Both the position numbers and the translations under genes were made by a program. The notes under the pieces are model-generated. The model searched no databases, had not been told where the DNA came from, and saw only the letters and a program-made list of their open reading frames with translations. Shown here piece by piece: positions 13,801 to 27,578 of a stretch of DNA of 64,000 bases; position 1 is the stretch's first letter, and the number at the start of each line of letters is the position of its first letter. Origin of the DNA: Climacteris rufus (Eukaryota > Chordata > Aves > Passeriformes > Climacteridae); NCBI GenBank assembly GCA_013398175.1, contig VZRZ01003109.1:337417-401416 (forward strand). The letters are read 5' to 3'.

Positions 13801-15707
13801 CAGTTCACAAATTGTATTAGCAAAGTTTTCAGGATCAGAACTCATCACTACAAACTTGTGGCTAGTTAGGTGAGGTATAAGCAATCTGAATGGATTTTTT
13901 TTTTTCATTTTTGTATCTTTTTAAAACCATAGATATCTTTTTTGTTGTTTTTGTATATTGCTTGCCTGCTTCTTGGATATACACTAGCACATTGAATATT
14001 TCTGACTACTCTCACTGGAACCATATATCTTCGGAAACATTTAAACTATTTTATTTCAGGTGCAACATTAGTGGTAAATGCTTAGAAAAGATGTTTGCTT
14101 TGTATAGCTTTGCTGGACTTCATAATGAACTCAGATTATCCTATACAATCTATTAATTCTGCAAATTGTCAATAGCCATATCAAATCTAAAGTGAATCCT
14201 GTGTCCTTACATCACAAGCAGAAGGTAGATGAAAGGAGGAATCTGGTCAGAGCTAGGAGTATGAAATACTTCTCACAACAGTAAAGCATCTCAGCACATT
14301 TGAAGTAAAGCAATAGCAATGGCCTCATTAATAATTTTCATAATATTGTAGTGTTTAGGTCTGTGTTTATGCCAGTCCAGAACAAAGCTTTTGAATAAAC
14401 CCATTTCAGGCGAGAAGACTGTAAAAAGCCTGGAAGAGCTTTTCAGCAGTGGAAACTCTGGAAGATGAGGAATCTGCCATTAGATCTTGCCATCACGAGG
14501 CACTGAAAGGGAGGTGGAAAGAGCAGCTGGACAGAAAAATTAAGTGTTAATGGTGACAAAGGTAGTGAAGGCTCGTGATTCAGCATATCCCTTTAGTCTT
14601 CCTTAGCACACTGGATGTGCTCTCTTTATGTAGGCCTATGATTCTTGGTAGGTTTTTTGTAGCATTAGTTACCAGCCTTTCAGACTCCTTAGCAAATGTA
14701 TACATGTATAAATAAAAGGAGGATGTTGCTGCTTACTTAAGCTAGAGGTTTGTAGAGAGGAAAGGAAAAATTGCATATGCAGAGGTATTCACACTGTCAG
14801 TTAATGGTTACACTCTAATAGAGTCACGAGAGGGAAGCATTGATGCTGTTTCTGCCTTGGGTTTGCACCTGTATTTGTTGGCCATTTCCTGTTTTTGTTA
14901 GTGGGTTTTACATTTGGGTTAGGTTACCAAGACATTGAAGTATGACAAAAATACATTGTCTAAATACAAATATTTTTCTGTATTCCAAACCAGAAATCTC
15001 CCTGACTTTCTAATAAATTCCCTAAGAAACCTATTACTATCAAATGACAACAATAGACAAGTTTGCATTCCTGCTTAAACAGCTCATAATATTGAAGATA
15101 AATTTAAAAAACAACAGCTGCTAAGGGAATATTAAATCCCATTAGATCCTTAACAGATATGTGCTGCAGAGACATTTTTTTTAAAAGTTTCAGAAACTAG
15201 AAGGATTTCTAAAAGGCAGTGAGTAATCACTTGAAACTGGTGAAGACATTTTTTTTCCCTAAAAAAAATTATTTTGGGGAATGGACTTGGACACTGAGAG
15301 TGAAATGCTACCTGATATTGTGACTGTCAAAAAGCTGGAACAGATTAAGAAGAATATTGACTAGACAGTGTCAGAAACTGCAAGCAGTAATCAAGTGCAA
15401 TCAAAAGCGAAGCTGAGGAATCAAGAGCAATCTTTTCTCTCAGTGATGAATCAGTTGTCTCCACCCAGTGTTGAAGGATGCCACATTGCTGAAAATTCAA
15501 ATATATTTGTGCCATCACAATAGGTCCAGGGTTCAAACTATCAACCGCTTGAGAAGGCAAAACCTAAACTAACATCCTGGATCCCTAGGTGTCAGCTGTT
15601 GTATGTAGGAAAACTCCTTTTTCTGTGTGTCTGATCTGTTCTGTGGGTGTACTTCTTCTTGTTTTAGCCTTTCATCCCTAGCAATAAATAGCACTTTCAC
15701 ACACATT

Positions 15708-15747
15708 AAAAAAAATTAAAAAAAAAAAAAAGAGAGAGAAAAAAAAA
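15708..15747. repeat. A-rich low-complexity tract
   Basis: Runs of A are interrupted by TT and by a short AGAGAGAG segment. It could be the tail of a retroposed sequence inserted in + orientation, but the preceding 300 bases show no gene or SINE that I recognise. Most simply it is low-complexity intronic sequence. Confidence 0.8.
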
Positions 15748-18700
15748 GCCTAAGTAAACACCAAATAAAACAAGACCTGAAAATGCAGAAGTGATTGAGC
15801 AGTTAAATGAACCTCCACAGGACTCCTAGGGAGTGTGTTTGGCACATACTTTGCTCCTTGTTGTTTCATTCCAGGAAAGAAAATAGAGCTGTGGGAAACC
15901 TGAAGGTGGGACTTAGTACCAAAAGCAAAATGAGAACACCCAACTAGTTGGCCATAAAAAGCAGCTGGTAGATCACTGTGCAAAGGCTAGGTCAGCTTTT
16001 TGGGTGATGCTGGCTCTGTGATTCATAATGGTTTGATCTCTGAGTTTAACACCCTAGCTAATGATGAATTAATTTTATTTTTCTTTTTAAATGTCCTATG
16101 GAAAACTCCAGTCTGGTTGAAACTTTCACTGGCAAAAGCTGCTTGTTAGAACTGCTGGAGGGTGTGCATATGTGGGCAGCTAAAACACTTAATTCACTTT
16201 TGTGGTTACAGTCATTCTCCTTCATGGCCATCAGCAGAACAAGCCATCTGGCAAGGGAGCACCTCCTTCTCATCACACATCTGAGAGCTTCACACAAATG
16301 AGATTTCAGCTCATTAGGATACTTTCTGCCCTGATGGCAATTTAAGAAGAAATGCATACTTTAATCTCTTCTGCTTTCTTCTGAGTTGCATATTTTTTGT
16401 TCAGTTCTAGAAAAGAAATACATTTACTGAACTTAGCCTTTTCATTGCATTTTTTCTGCATTTCATTCAGAATTGTTATATGTATCTAATGAATCTTTTC
16501 AGGCCTGCAGTTTTTTCACTGAAAGTTGGGATATGATTTGAGGGATAGAAGTATGAGCTCTTGCTGAATGACACTACCCTTGTGCTGTTGGCTTCCTTTA
16601 TTTTGATTGGTAAAGGTGATGAAGTTACTTTTCAGGTGTAGCTGCTTATGGTTGCTGGTATTTTTCTGTGTCTCTGCAGCACGTGGAAGGTCTTATTGGT
16701 CAAGATGTTGCATGTAGAGTAGGTGACTGGTCTGAACTCATCCTTTGTCCTGTATGAATATTTTCTAGCATTTGTAAAATGTAAGTATTTCTGCCAGTAA
16801 TATGTCTCTTAGAATATGAATGGGAAAAAAGCACATCAACTGGCTAATGCACCAGTGAATTCAGGTCAGTGTTTGTAGAAGATAATTGCAGAAGTGGAGG
16901 AATTTGTGTCACTTGAGTAAGTTAGAATGAGGTTTTTAAATTATTGCTGTGATCGGTAACAAATTTTGGCTTTTCAGCAATTTTGAGGATCATCTGTCAG
17001 GTTTTTTGAATTGATAAATTTATTAACCTAAAACCTGTGGTAATCAATTATAGTTTCTTACAATGTATCATCACCTCACTTTTAGGACCAGGGGATGAAA
17101 ATAAGCACAATACTTGTCAGAAAGGATTTGCAAAATTTATGTGAATTTTTAAAGTACTCAGATATCATTAATACATTGTAGGGCAAGGGAAATAGAATGG
17201 CTACTAATAGGTAGGGCTGGAATGTCTCCTGTTAATGAGGGCAAGAAGTTTTGTAGTTTCTTAGACAAGTAGTAACAGGTTTGAGATTTGCCTTGGCTAC
17301 TTCTTGGGGAACCCATCTTACCACTGACTGGGTTTTGGTCAATAATATATCATTACTACTGTAAAGCCTGTATAAAATTGGGTAGTTTCTTCTGCTGTAT
17401 GAGCAGCTGGAGGAAAAAGAAAAAGGGAGCAGAAGGATAGATAAAAAAGGAAAGCAGGAAACTAGGCAATTTTCTGTGCAAACCTACAGATCAGTAATAG
17501 CAAATATGCTTATAATGAATTTTACTCTGCTTCATGGGTAGCTAACACGAGGCATATTGCAAAATGCTATCTGGAAATAAAGGTGAGTGTTCAAGCCTAA
17601 TGTTTCAGTAAGTTTTGGTAGATGGTTGCCAAGTACTTGTTTGCTATCTGATTTTAAAATTTTCATAAATATAAACAGAGCAAATGACACTCGGCAACGG
17701 TTTCAAAATACAGGTTTAAAATAACATGCATATGTTTTAGAAATCTCCTTTAGCCTGTTGTGCTTTTTCTGCATGTGCATTGCAGTGATGTTTATATTCT
17801 TTAAAGGGCAGATGTACATTTCATAATGATTCAAAACAGTGTTTAATTTTTAGATTTGCAAACATAAAAAGAAGCAAAAATGGCACACAGTCATCCAGTC
17901 TATTTTAAATCCTCTGTTATGACAATTGTGTTTGCTGACAGTTCCACAGAAAAGTCTCTTTTTGAGGTATAAGTCAGTTACAGAAGATCTTCATGTGCAA
18001 TAGTTATGGTTAGTTTATGAGCTAATAATTGCTCTCGAATGAGCCTGTATTTTACTGAAATTAAATCCAGGAGAGATCATTACATCATTCAGTCTAATCT
18101 ACTGTGTATTACAGGCCATTCAATGTTGTCCAAATTTCACCTTGCTTGAATATTCCCACTCTCAGAAGATGAAAATGTGACCATTGCCAGAGAGCAGCAG
18201 CAGACTGAATGGTAATAATGTTCTGATTGCAGAGGAGGAATTGCTCCAAGTATTGCTCCTCCTTTTGAGGCTGAGAAGGGAAGAGGGATGGCCATAACCA
18301 TATGGCCTTTCCTGAAGTGGTTTCCACTGTTTCCACTTGAGAAATGTTTGACCAGAAAAAAAAAACAAACACCAAGCAAAGCTGCGGTGTTTCTGGGACC
18401 TTTCTGCATTGGGCACCTGCATACATGACCAGATACTTGCTGGTTAATATGGAAACCTGCATGAAGGCCAAAAATAAATGACCCCTCACTTCTGCTGGTT
18501 GTAGGATTACATGTGATGTGGATCAAGACAGCCACACCAAAGAAAGCCCTCTCTATAAGTGCAGCTGTGCTAGCAAAATTGTGCTTTTGTTGGTAATGTT
18601 TATTCACCAACAGAATTTCCCAGGGGCAGGATAGGCTATGTTGACAAGAGCACAGCTTTGCTGGTATCATGTCTTCCACAGCAGGAATACTTTGTTATAT

Positions 18701-20605
18701 TTTCAAGTTTTTCTGGCAAAGATTTGTAATGGGAATGTGGTCACAGATAAAAGGGCATGCCCTTTATCCTTGGAAGCTGCAATCCTCTTCTGCGTGCGAC
18801 TAGAGCAGGCTCAGCAGCTCATGTGCTGCCAGCAAACAAGTGCTTATCTGACACCATATAAGGCTGTGGTTGAGGAGGAAAATGATGAAAAACATTCCAC
18901 AATAAACTTAGACTGGCAGATTTAATCTGGCACAGAAAAGCTTAGATACAGATTTTACTTTTTTTCTTCCTTTTTAATTTAGCTCTGTCTGCATTGACTC
19001 CCAAAATAACCTTTTAGTCTTAATTAGGAAAAAATGGCTTGTGTTTCTAGATATTCTAAACAGTCCTGTCCCACAATAACAGCTTTTAGGTTATTGGCTG
19101 ACACAGGATTTGTTGCTGTAGAGTTTCTGTTTTTTTCCCCCCTTGACTTTGCTACTGTTAAAAGCAAGAGATAAACATTTTTAGGATACAAGATAGTGGG
19201 AAGCATTGGGATGTGTTTGGGGATGTGGTGGGAAACTTGGATATAACAGTGAGGAGTGTATTGAGAAGGAATTATGGTTGTGAAGATGGGTTTGTATCCA
19301 AGTTTTAACAAGATGTGAGATGTGGTGAAGTGCTAAAAAAAAAAAAATGAAATTATGCTACAGGAGAGAGACAGGCTTCTCTTTTCTTTAGTGTATTGCT
19401 TGCATCTTTGCTATCCTCTTATGCTCTGATTGTTATAATGTAACAGCCTGCTAATTTATTGTAGTACATTAGACTAGAGGTAAAGTCCAACTTTGGTAGC
19501 CACTGGTGGCCTAAATCTGAGTCTCCAAACTGTTCCCTGTCCTGTGGCCACTGCTTTTGGATGTCTACATCTTCTGCAGACATCACTTTCTCCAAACCAT
19601 CAGCAGCTGAGACGATGGTGAGTTGACATGAGAGGTAGTGCAGCTTTTGCCTCAGCTGTGTGCTGCTCCCTTCAGGAGACGGTGGAAGCACTCCTTGTGC
19701 CGTATTTCCCCCCACATATACCCAGCTGGACCTCAAGAACTAAGTGTCAGGTGATTTATTAGCATTTTGCAAAGGTGTTTGGAGTTTTCTGCAATATGAT
19801 CAAGTGTCTAATAGCCTTTATGTTTAAGGGTGTGCAGTACCATCTGTCAGAGTTTATTCAGTGTAGTTCTCTAGCTTAATTTTTTGTCTAACATTATGCC
19901 TTTCTTGTAGTAGCCAGTCTTGAGTAGTGCATTGCAGAGCAGCCAAGCATTGTGTGCGTGTGTTGTGCAGGATGGGGCTTCCAGGTGAGCCAGGTCAGCT
20001 GGCAAGCGGCTCACGATGCACAGGGCACTTGTGCTGTGGGGCTGACACGTGTGTGAAAGCTGAACTGTAGATGGGAATGAAGTGCACATCATTTTATGAA
20101 GAAAGATTAGTAAGATTTTCAGGAAAGAGGTTAAGCTTGAGGTCATTTCCTTCCTCTTGTTACGCTTTTGAATTTCTGCCAGTGAGATGGGTGAAAGGAT
20201 TTATTTTTGTCTTTGAATGCTTTGAATTTCAATGATGCCTCCACTTTGAATGCAGAGAAATGGAATTCCACTTTATTCCTGCCATTGTACTGTCATGTGT
20301 CTGAAAAAATTACTTGTATTTTTTTCAGTATCTTTGTGTCTTGCATTCAAGTTAACTAATCCTTTGAGCTGCTGCTGTGCCTTGAAATATCACATTGTGT
20401 GAGGGCATATGGAGATGCTCTGATCCCCATGCTGAAGTGGCAGCGTACATAAAGAAGGAAACAAAATTTAGTAATGTAGTTCTTGGAAAAGAAGGAAATA
20501 GTCTATCTTCTGGCCAGTGTCAGAATATAGGCTGTGTATGAAAATGAGAGCAAGGATTTTCAATGAAGTTTCAATAGCAAAAAGCTTTCATGGTTTAGTG
20601 TTTGG

Positions 20606-20637
20606 ATGGGGTGTATGGTATGGGGTGTATGGTATGG
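20606..20637. repeat. 14-bp tandem duplication (2.3 copies)
   Basis: The unit atggggtgtatggt occurs twice with no mismatch and continues into a partial third copy (atgg). Perfect identity suggests a recent slippage event; the copy number may be polymorphic. Confidence 0.9.
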
Positions 20638-22059
20638 CTTCTGTGCTCTGCTTCTGCAGCTGAAATGGCAGTGAAGTGTTAGAGAAGTTCATGTTATTCT
20701 TGACCTCCTGTCAGTCACAAATAGAAAAATTAATATTTGCTCTTGCTGTGTAAAGCAATAGAGTGCAATAAGTCAGCAACATATTAAAGTATGTAGTGAG
20801 TCATGGGGGGCACATGAGAGAATGTAATGGAGTCTTTCTGCTTCTTGCCCACAGCTCAGGGGCAATCAATGAAGGTACATGAACTCCTAATTTGGTTGTG
20901 CAACAGAAAAAATTGCTGCTGTGCAGTGAGAATGAACACCTTTTTGCTTTTTGACCATGGCTTATGATATTAGTTACCTGATTATAGCTGATGATGATTC
21001 TTCACTGCTAATATAGCACAATCGTGTCACCAGAAGGCTGATAATCTGTGCCCAGGATGGAGTTCAGTGTTGCCTCCTGTCCTTTGGCAGTGCATTATTA
21101 CTTTCAGAAAGAGCCACAACCACAGCTTCTCTCCTGTGTGAGGCTCTAAGAGCAGCTGTTGCACCTTTCTCTGCCTCTTTTCTGCTCTCACTTTCCTCGA
21201 CTGAAGATTTGTGTCTTGTATTTCCATTACTCTCCACGTTTTCCAAAGTGTCCTGAAGAGTAAAGAGAACTGTGATAGCAGGACAGCTGCTTAGACAGCT
21301 TTTAAGACTGTCCACAAATTTTGTTCTCAACTTTTTTTTGGGGTTGCTCTGTTGGCATTTGAAAGAGAACAGTTTCCATCCATTTAGTACACAGTGGTGT
21401 GTTAAATTTTGCTTACAGTATTCCAGTTCTGGTATTCTTTCCCCTTCTGTCCTTTGAAGATATAATTCCTAGAGGTACTCAGGCAAACACAAAGCAATAC
21501 AGTGGCTTTCATCTCTTCTTTAGCAAAGAGTCCATCTTAATTTCTTTGACTGGAAGTGTTTTTTGAAAAATCTTCAAGCCAGATAAGAACAGATACTCCC
21601 GTAAGAGGTATGGGGGGTGGGGGTTCTGTTTTTTCTATCTAAGTATTACTAGGAAAACCAGGATTTGCTTGAGAGCTTGAACCTAGTGTTCCACAACACA
21701 ATGTACAATTTCATGAAATGTGTGCTTCAAAAGATTCTGTCTCAGACCGTGGGCCACACTGCAGATTCCTTTAAGTACCCTTTTTGTTCTTGTGGTACTG
21801 GGTCTGCTTTGGCACGGTTTGGGTCCTTGCCACAAGTTGAAGGAGTGGTAGGTCAGCTGCAGTTGTAGTTCCACCAGAAGGCCATTGAAGAATTGGAGCA
21901 TCTGGGGGAGCAGAACCTTGGCCAAGCCCCTGTGCTGAGGTGGCTTTTACCACCTGCAGGAGGAGAGGCAGTAACAGAAGTTCTCTGCCACCTGCTTCTC
22001 CTGCTGCTCAGGAGTGCCCTGTGCAGAGTCATCCTGGGCTTAAGGCAGCTCCATCCCAG

Positions 22060-22390
22060 CCAGACATCATGGAGCAGTCCCGTCTTCTCTGAAATAGCTG
22101 GATTTGAGGGGAAGTCATGCGGGAGAGCGAAATTCCGTGTAAACAAAAGCCAGCACTCCCAGTGAGCTCCCGCTGTGCTCGTTGCTGTGGCTGCCTTGCC
22201 GTCACTTCTAGGATTTAACGATCCTCCTGTTTACATCAGCCCGCCCGCGCTGCGGGGCTGTGGCCATGCTTAGGGATCCTCCCATGGACAAGGCAAGGAA
22301 GGAAGTGGAGGGAGGATGGGGCTTCGGCATCCTGTACCCTTCGGAGGGGAGTGGCTGCAAATAGCTGAGCTTGAAAGACGTAATACCTTA
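22060..22390. other. CpG-containing GC-rich pocket in intron 1
   Basis: In an otherwise AT-rich, CpG-poor intron, this stretch carries a cluster of CpG dinucleotides, densest in the gcccgcccgcgctgcggggc block around 22240-22260. It could be an internal promoter, an enhancer or decayed GC-rich sequence. There is no clear TATA box, splice donor or coding exon attached, so function is inference only. Confidence 0.4.
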
Positions 22391-25300
22391 TGTATTTCAG
22401 CACAGGCTGTTTGAACCCAGATAAACCCTTGATTAAAGGAGAAGAGGCAGACGATGGTGTGCAACTGCTCGAAACTGCCACAGAGTTTGAGAACATCCTC
22501 CTGAAACCCTTTCCTTCAAATGACAAGAGGAAGGGAGAGAGCAGACGTGCCTCGTGGAGCTGAGATTATACAACAGTGCTAATACAGGGCTAAAGCCACC
22601 AAACTTGAGCTGCACAGGCGGAGTCCAGAAGGCAACTTCTGTAGAAAATACTGGTTGTGATTGGAAATGAGGATGCTATTTTCAATATCCATCTTGTAAA
22701 ACAGTATTGGTTTTCATTCTTCAGTTTGTTAATTGGGCTCTCTGATGGAGGAATGCAGTTTAGGATCCACAGGCATCCTTTGGAATGGCCAGGTAAGTCT
22801 AGAAGGTACAACTAAGTGTTGATCTTTAATTTCAGCAGTGTACTGCGTACACTGGTGCTATCTTTTGTAAGAATTCCACCGGTAGCTTGAAGTAAGAGAC
22901 TGAGATGGGGACTTCTGAAAAGCACAGAACATAAGCTCTGGGTTAGTGGGTTAATACTGGTTTGTATGGTACTAACTGAGATGTAGTGTGTTTTAAATGA
23001 GTTGACATAATGTGATTTATTATAGTAATTGCTTGCAGTACAAACTCTATCTTGAGCCTGTTAATTTACTTACTGACTTTCTAGAAGAGGACTGAGGCTT
23101 CAGGTGATAAAATTTATCTTCCTCTTAGAATGTGTTCTGATACAGTTTTCAATTGCTTTTAAGCATATTTGGGGTATAAGGAAGAAAGATACTTGTTAGT
23201 TCAGTAAACACTGATCCATGATCACCCATGGATTTTTATTTTTACTTCCAGTATTCCTAGAATTAAAATTATTAGAGGTTACCAAAGTGAAAATATTGCA
23301 TAAAAGTTAGTGTTACTAACTTTCCAAATCCACTCAAAATCCACTGTAAGTACCCTTTGGAATGTTCTTGTTACTCTTGCATTTTGGTGACAGTCTGTTT
23401 TACTGCTTGGAAGTCTGTGCTCACACCAAAAAACAGAGCGCAGTTGCTGGCACTGGTATTGAGGGTTTTTGAAGTAATGCAGTAAAATGTATGTAAATTA
23501 TTTTTTTGCTTTACATTGGAAATGCCATCCTAGAGATTCCCAGTGGTTGGCTCAAAATTAAGTTCAGAAACATTCTTTGATGCAGATTAACCACAAAGCT
23601 GTTACTTTAAAAGACTAAGTGAAATGATGGAGTAAAATAGTAGGGGGTGACCATTCCAGCTAGCATGTTTATGAGCGTAACTGGTGGCAGATCCGCAGAT
23701 CTCGGCTTAAGACAAAATTCGATGTGGTCTTGCTATCTATCAGCCTTCCAGCTCTGCTGTTCACTGTAAGAGAACACCTGACAAGAGAAATAACGTTACA
23801 GTGATGTTTTGAAAGTGTAGTACCAAAACATCTCTTAGTAACTGGACACATTGCACACACCATCTTCAGTGCCTAAGAATTTATTGAAATTAACCTAAAA
23901 TGCGAAAGAAGTCAGCATTCTGACAATCTGAACTTAATTTAAAATTTTAGATTAAGACTGAACAATACAAACACTTCAAAAGATTTTGTGTAAAGCACCT
24001 TCCAGAAAGAGATGAATATTGGAGATTGGGATGTAAATCCCAAACGAGGGTAAGAGAATTATGCAGGGATACAATGGTTACCAACGTGATTGATCTTTTC
24101 TGAGCTGAGCTGCACGGATTTTTCAAGAGCTGTGAGTTAGTGTACCCATATATGGTAGTGAAAGATGAAAATTCTTAAGTTAAGTTGTGTATAATTAAAG
24201 CTGACAGTCAGAATCCATTAACATCACCTTTGCTCTGGTATGAATGTCTTTATAAATGTGTTACAGTAAAGAGATCAGTATGAAAAAATCTGAACTTATT
24301 AGAATGCTATATCGAACTTTCCTTATTGCACAGGATAAAATTTAAATCAGTGATGTTTCCACACCAGGAATTTGTGACTTCTATAATGTTTCAATATTTT
24401 GAAGAATAAAAATAATTTGTATTCATGGAAGCAACCCTTTTATCATGTAACCTAACACTGCTGACCACAGAATCTGGGACCAGAAGATGAGTGTTGGTTT
24501 GCATGTGACTAGTCTGTGCACTGGGACTATAAGGCTTTTTTCAGATAATTAATCAGTAGCAGTTCATTTTTCTCTGTCTTACAAAAGACTGTCTTTTTTT
24601 TTTGCTCCCAACTATACAAGATGACTCTGTGAGGTAATGGATTTCAGGTAGTTTACCTTTTTTTCCCCTTAGATAGGAATAGTGAAAGATGTAAGACACC
24701 AAGAACAAAACGTGAACTCCTCTGAAGCCTCCTAACCCCTGATGTCAGATACTGGCTTAGCATGGCTTTCAGCACTCCATGGCATCCTCGTGCAAAACTG
24801 GGAGTAGCAGATGATAAAACAGATGACTGTGCAGCCGTTCAGACAGGCTGGAGAAATGGGCAAACAGGAGTAATCCCTGCCATTGGGATGGGCTGGCTGC
24901 TGACCTTCTGCAAATCAGCTTTGCAGAAATAGGCCTGGAGGTCCTGGAGCACAAGTCGAGGAAGAGCCAACAGTGTGCCAGTGCAACTTTCCTTAATGCC
25001 CAGTTGGCTGATTACCTAGTAATTAAATAAAGAAAACATTCTTACTTAGAATGTGTTTGCTTTACAGTGATTTCAAGGGGTGTTACTCAGGCTGAAGTTC
25101 CACACAGTGATACATGTATTATTACCCATTTTTCCTTGTAGAACATTCTCACATAGGCTGATTTGTACAGGGGTTGCAGAACTGGTAAGTTATGTTCTGT
25201 AATATTTTATGGCTAAGAATTACTGAAGATAGAAATTGTGCATCTTGCACTGTTTTACTTCTTTCAGAAGTGTAGACTCACTGGACAAGATACTGATGCA

Positions 25301-25468
25301 GTAAGACAGTATTTTGTTGCATATTTTATGTTCTGGGAAGAGATATTTATATCTACTCTTTGGCCCAGATTCTGGAACAGCCGCCAGTTTCACAAACAGC
25401 AACAATTATGTGCTAAAAGGAGAACAGAACTGCTTAGAATTGAAGTTCCCTATGGAATATATATATGC

Positions 25469-25484
25469 TGTGTGTATACACACA
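25469..25484. repeat. TG/CA palindrome
   Basis: tgtgtgtatacacaca is a perfect 16-bp palindrome, flanked on the left by an (AT)n stretch and on the right by TACATA repeats. It is microsatellite-like sequence with alternating purine-pyrimidine character. Confidence 0.85.
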
Positions 25485-27562
25485 TACATACTACATATAT
25501 TTTGGGGACAAGGAGAAATGAGGCAGTGATAATTTTGATGTTGCTTTTTGTGCTCAAACACTTTTTTTTTTGGTCAATATTGTGTATTTTAATGTTTTCA
25601 TGCTATGCATTTTTTTTCCCTGTTCAGTTTCTTTTTTAAAATCCATGAACTGATGTTTGAAGCTATTTTTCCATATGCATTAGTAATGTTATTTTTCCCC
25701 TATGTGAATAACATCATAAAAGTAGAAAAAACCATCTGTTTCAGAAGAAAATCAAAGCTGACCAAAATAAATCCTGTAATTTGAGCCGATTGCTGACAGG
25801 CAGTGGTCTGTTAGCATTTTCCATCCCTCTGTCTCCACCACCTTCTGTTGCAGTGGCAGCATGCCTGTGGGCAGAGTATCAATGGTTTAGTCTTCATGGC
25901 TGCAGAGGAGTCTGTTGCTTCATGAAAGGGCCGAAAATCCAGGCACTTCCATATATGTAGGATTTTATTAAATAAAATGAAAGAAAGTGTTCTGCATTCA
26001 TGTAACTTCCAGCTCAGAATTCAAGACTTGGTTCATGAAGGACCTTTTCTGAAGCTCACTAATATCCCTGTAAAAATTACCATTGACTTTACTCTGTGAC
26101 TGATTTAAAAAAATAAAGAGTGATTGCTTGTGCCTTATTGTTGGAAATCTCACCATTAAAAGTGTATTTCATTGCTTCAGACTTCGCTCTTTTGTTGAGC
26201 AAGATAAGACTAAAAAATTCATGCTTATGGTTATGATATACAAAATATCCATCCTTCTGCTTAGAATTATGAACAGACTCTTCTCTAATTGATTAAATAC
26301 AGAAATTCAGAACTAGAGCATGTTAGGTGAGATGTTTATTGTCAGGAATACATCTTCATTTACCTAGATGAAATGAGAATGCTGAATAGTTTAAAACTCT
26401 GTGTTTCACATAACTGGAATTTTTAAAGAATCTGCTCACTTTTGGTAGTGATGTTTTGGATAACCAAGTTTGTATAGTGGACCAAAGCAGTCACTAGTGT
26501 AGTGTTGCTGGAAGTTAAGCTGTATCTCTCAGCTTCCCAGCATTCTGTCTGGAAGATAATAGTGGGGCTTTGGGATAGGAAGGCACAATAAAAAGCATAA
26601 ATAAATTCAACAGTGTATTGTTTTGCTTAGTGTATCATTGCAAACCACATAGAGAATTTTCTTTTCAGGCCTGTGGGATGATTTACAGACTGTATATTCA
26701 GCATTCCTCTTTACATAGCTTTGAAAAATAACCCAACAAAACATAGGTGAGATACAGCTTTGTTTACTCTGAAAGTTTTTTCTGTCATGAGGAATAAATA
26801 TGTGTGGTTTAGAATTTTCCTGCCTGTGTGCCTGACTTCCTGGCGTCTGCAGTTTGTGTGCTATCATGTTGATCCTGCACGAAAAGTTAAGCCTGAGGGC
26901 ATTACAAGCTTGAGGTTCACAGGTGTTAGGAGAACCTTCCTGTTCTTGACCTTGTCATTGAGATAATCGTGAAGCTGTCCTGGACTCATCATTATATTGA
27001 GGTGTTCAGACCACAGCTTTTAAAAATTCTCAAAGTCACCCATGCCTCGAGGCGTGAAAATGTGAGTAGCTTGTTGTGGCCACTTCTTGACTCTCCACAG
27101 CCCTTCTAGATTTTGGGCAGTGTGTGTAAGTTACTGTTGAGCAACCTACAGAAGTCCAGAGTGTGTCTGGCAATGTTCTGTATGCCAGTCTAGTGGATGA
27201 GATGTAAAGACTGCAGTAATTATGATTCAGTGGGGTTACTGTGTGTACACTGACATGAGCAGCCAGAATGAAAAGGAGAAAGAGAAGTTGTAGTGTATGA
27301 GTATATGTTTAAGATAAAAGTAAGAAAATTGTTTATTATTGTTTATTGCATTGTTTATTATTCTTTCATAAATAGTACATGGATATCTAAAATGTAGGTG
27401 ACAGTTCTGTAATCTTATATGAGAGTTCTTACCAAAGTACAAAGCAATGTGCTTGAATGGATATGAGCTTCATGAACGAAGCCACAGTAGACTAGGTTCT
27501 TAGTGAAGTCTTTCTAAAATTGCAGAATGCATTCAAATGTATATAATAAGACAGGATTTTGG

Positions 27563-27578
27563 TTTTTTTTTTTTTTTT
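27563..27578. repeat. Poly-T run (16 nt)
   Basis: Homopolymer of 16 T about 0.9 kb before exon 2. Read on the minus strand it could be the A-tail of a retroposon, but no recognisable body lies to its right. Confidence 0.9.

Noticed and set aside
18137..18679. 180-codon minus strand ORF in intron 1
   Set aside because: Three frames on the same strand are open together here, typical of stop-poor sequence, and none shows a known motif or conserved block.
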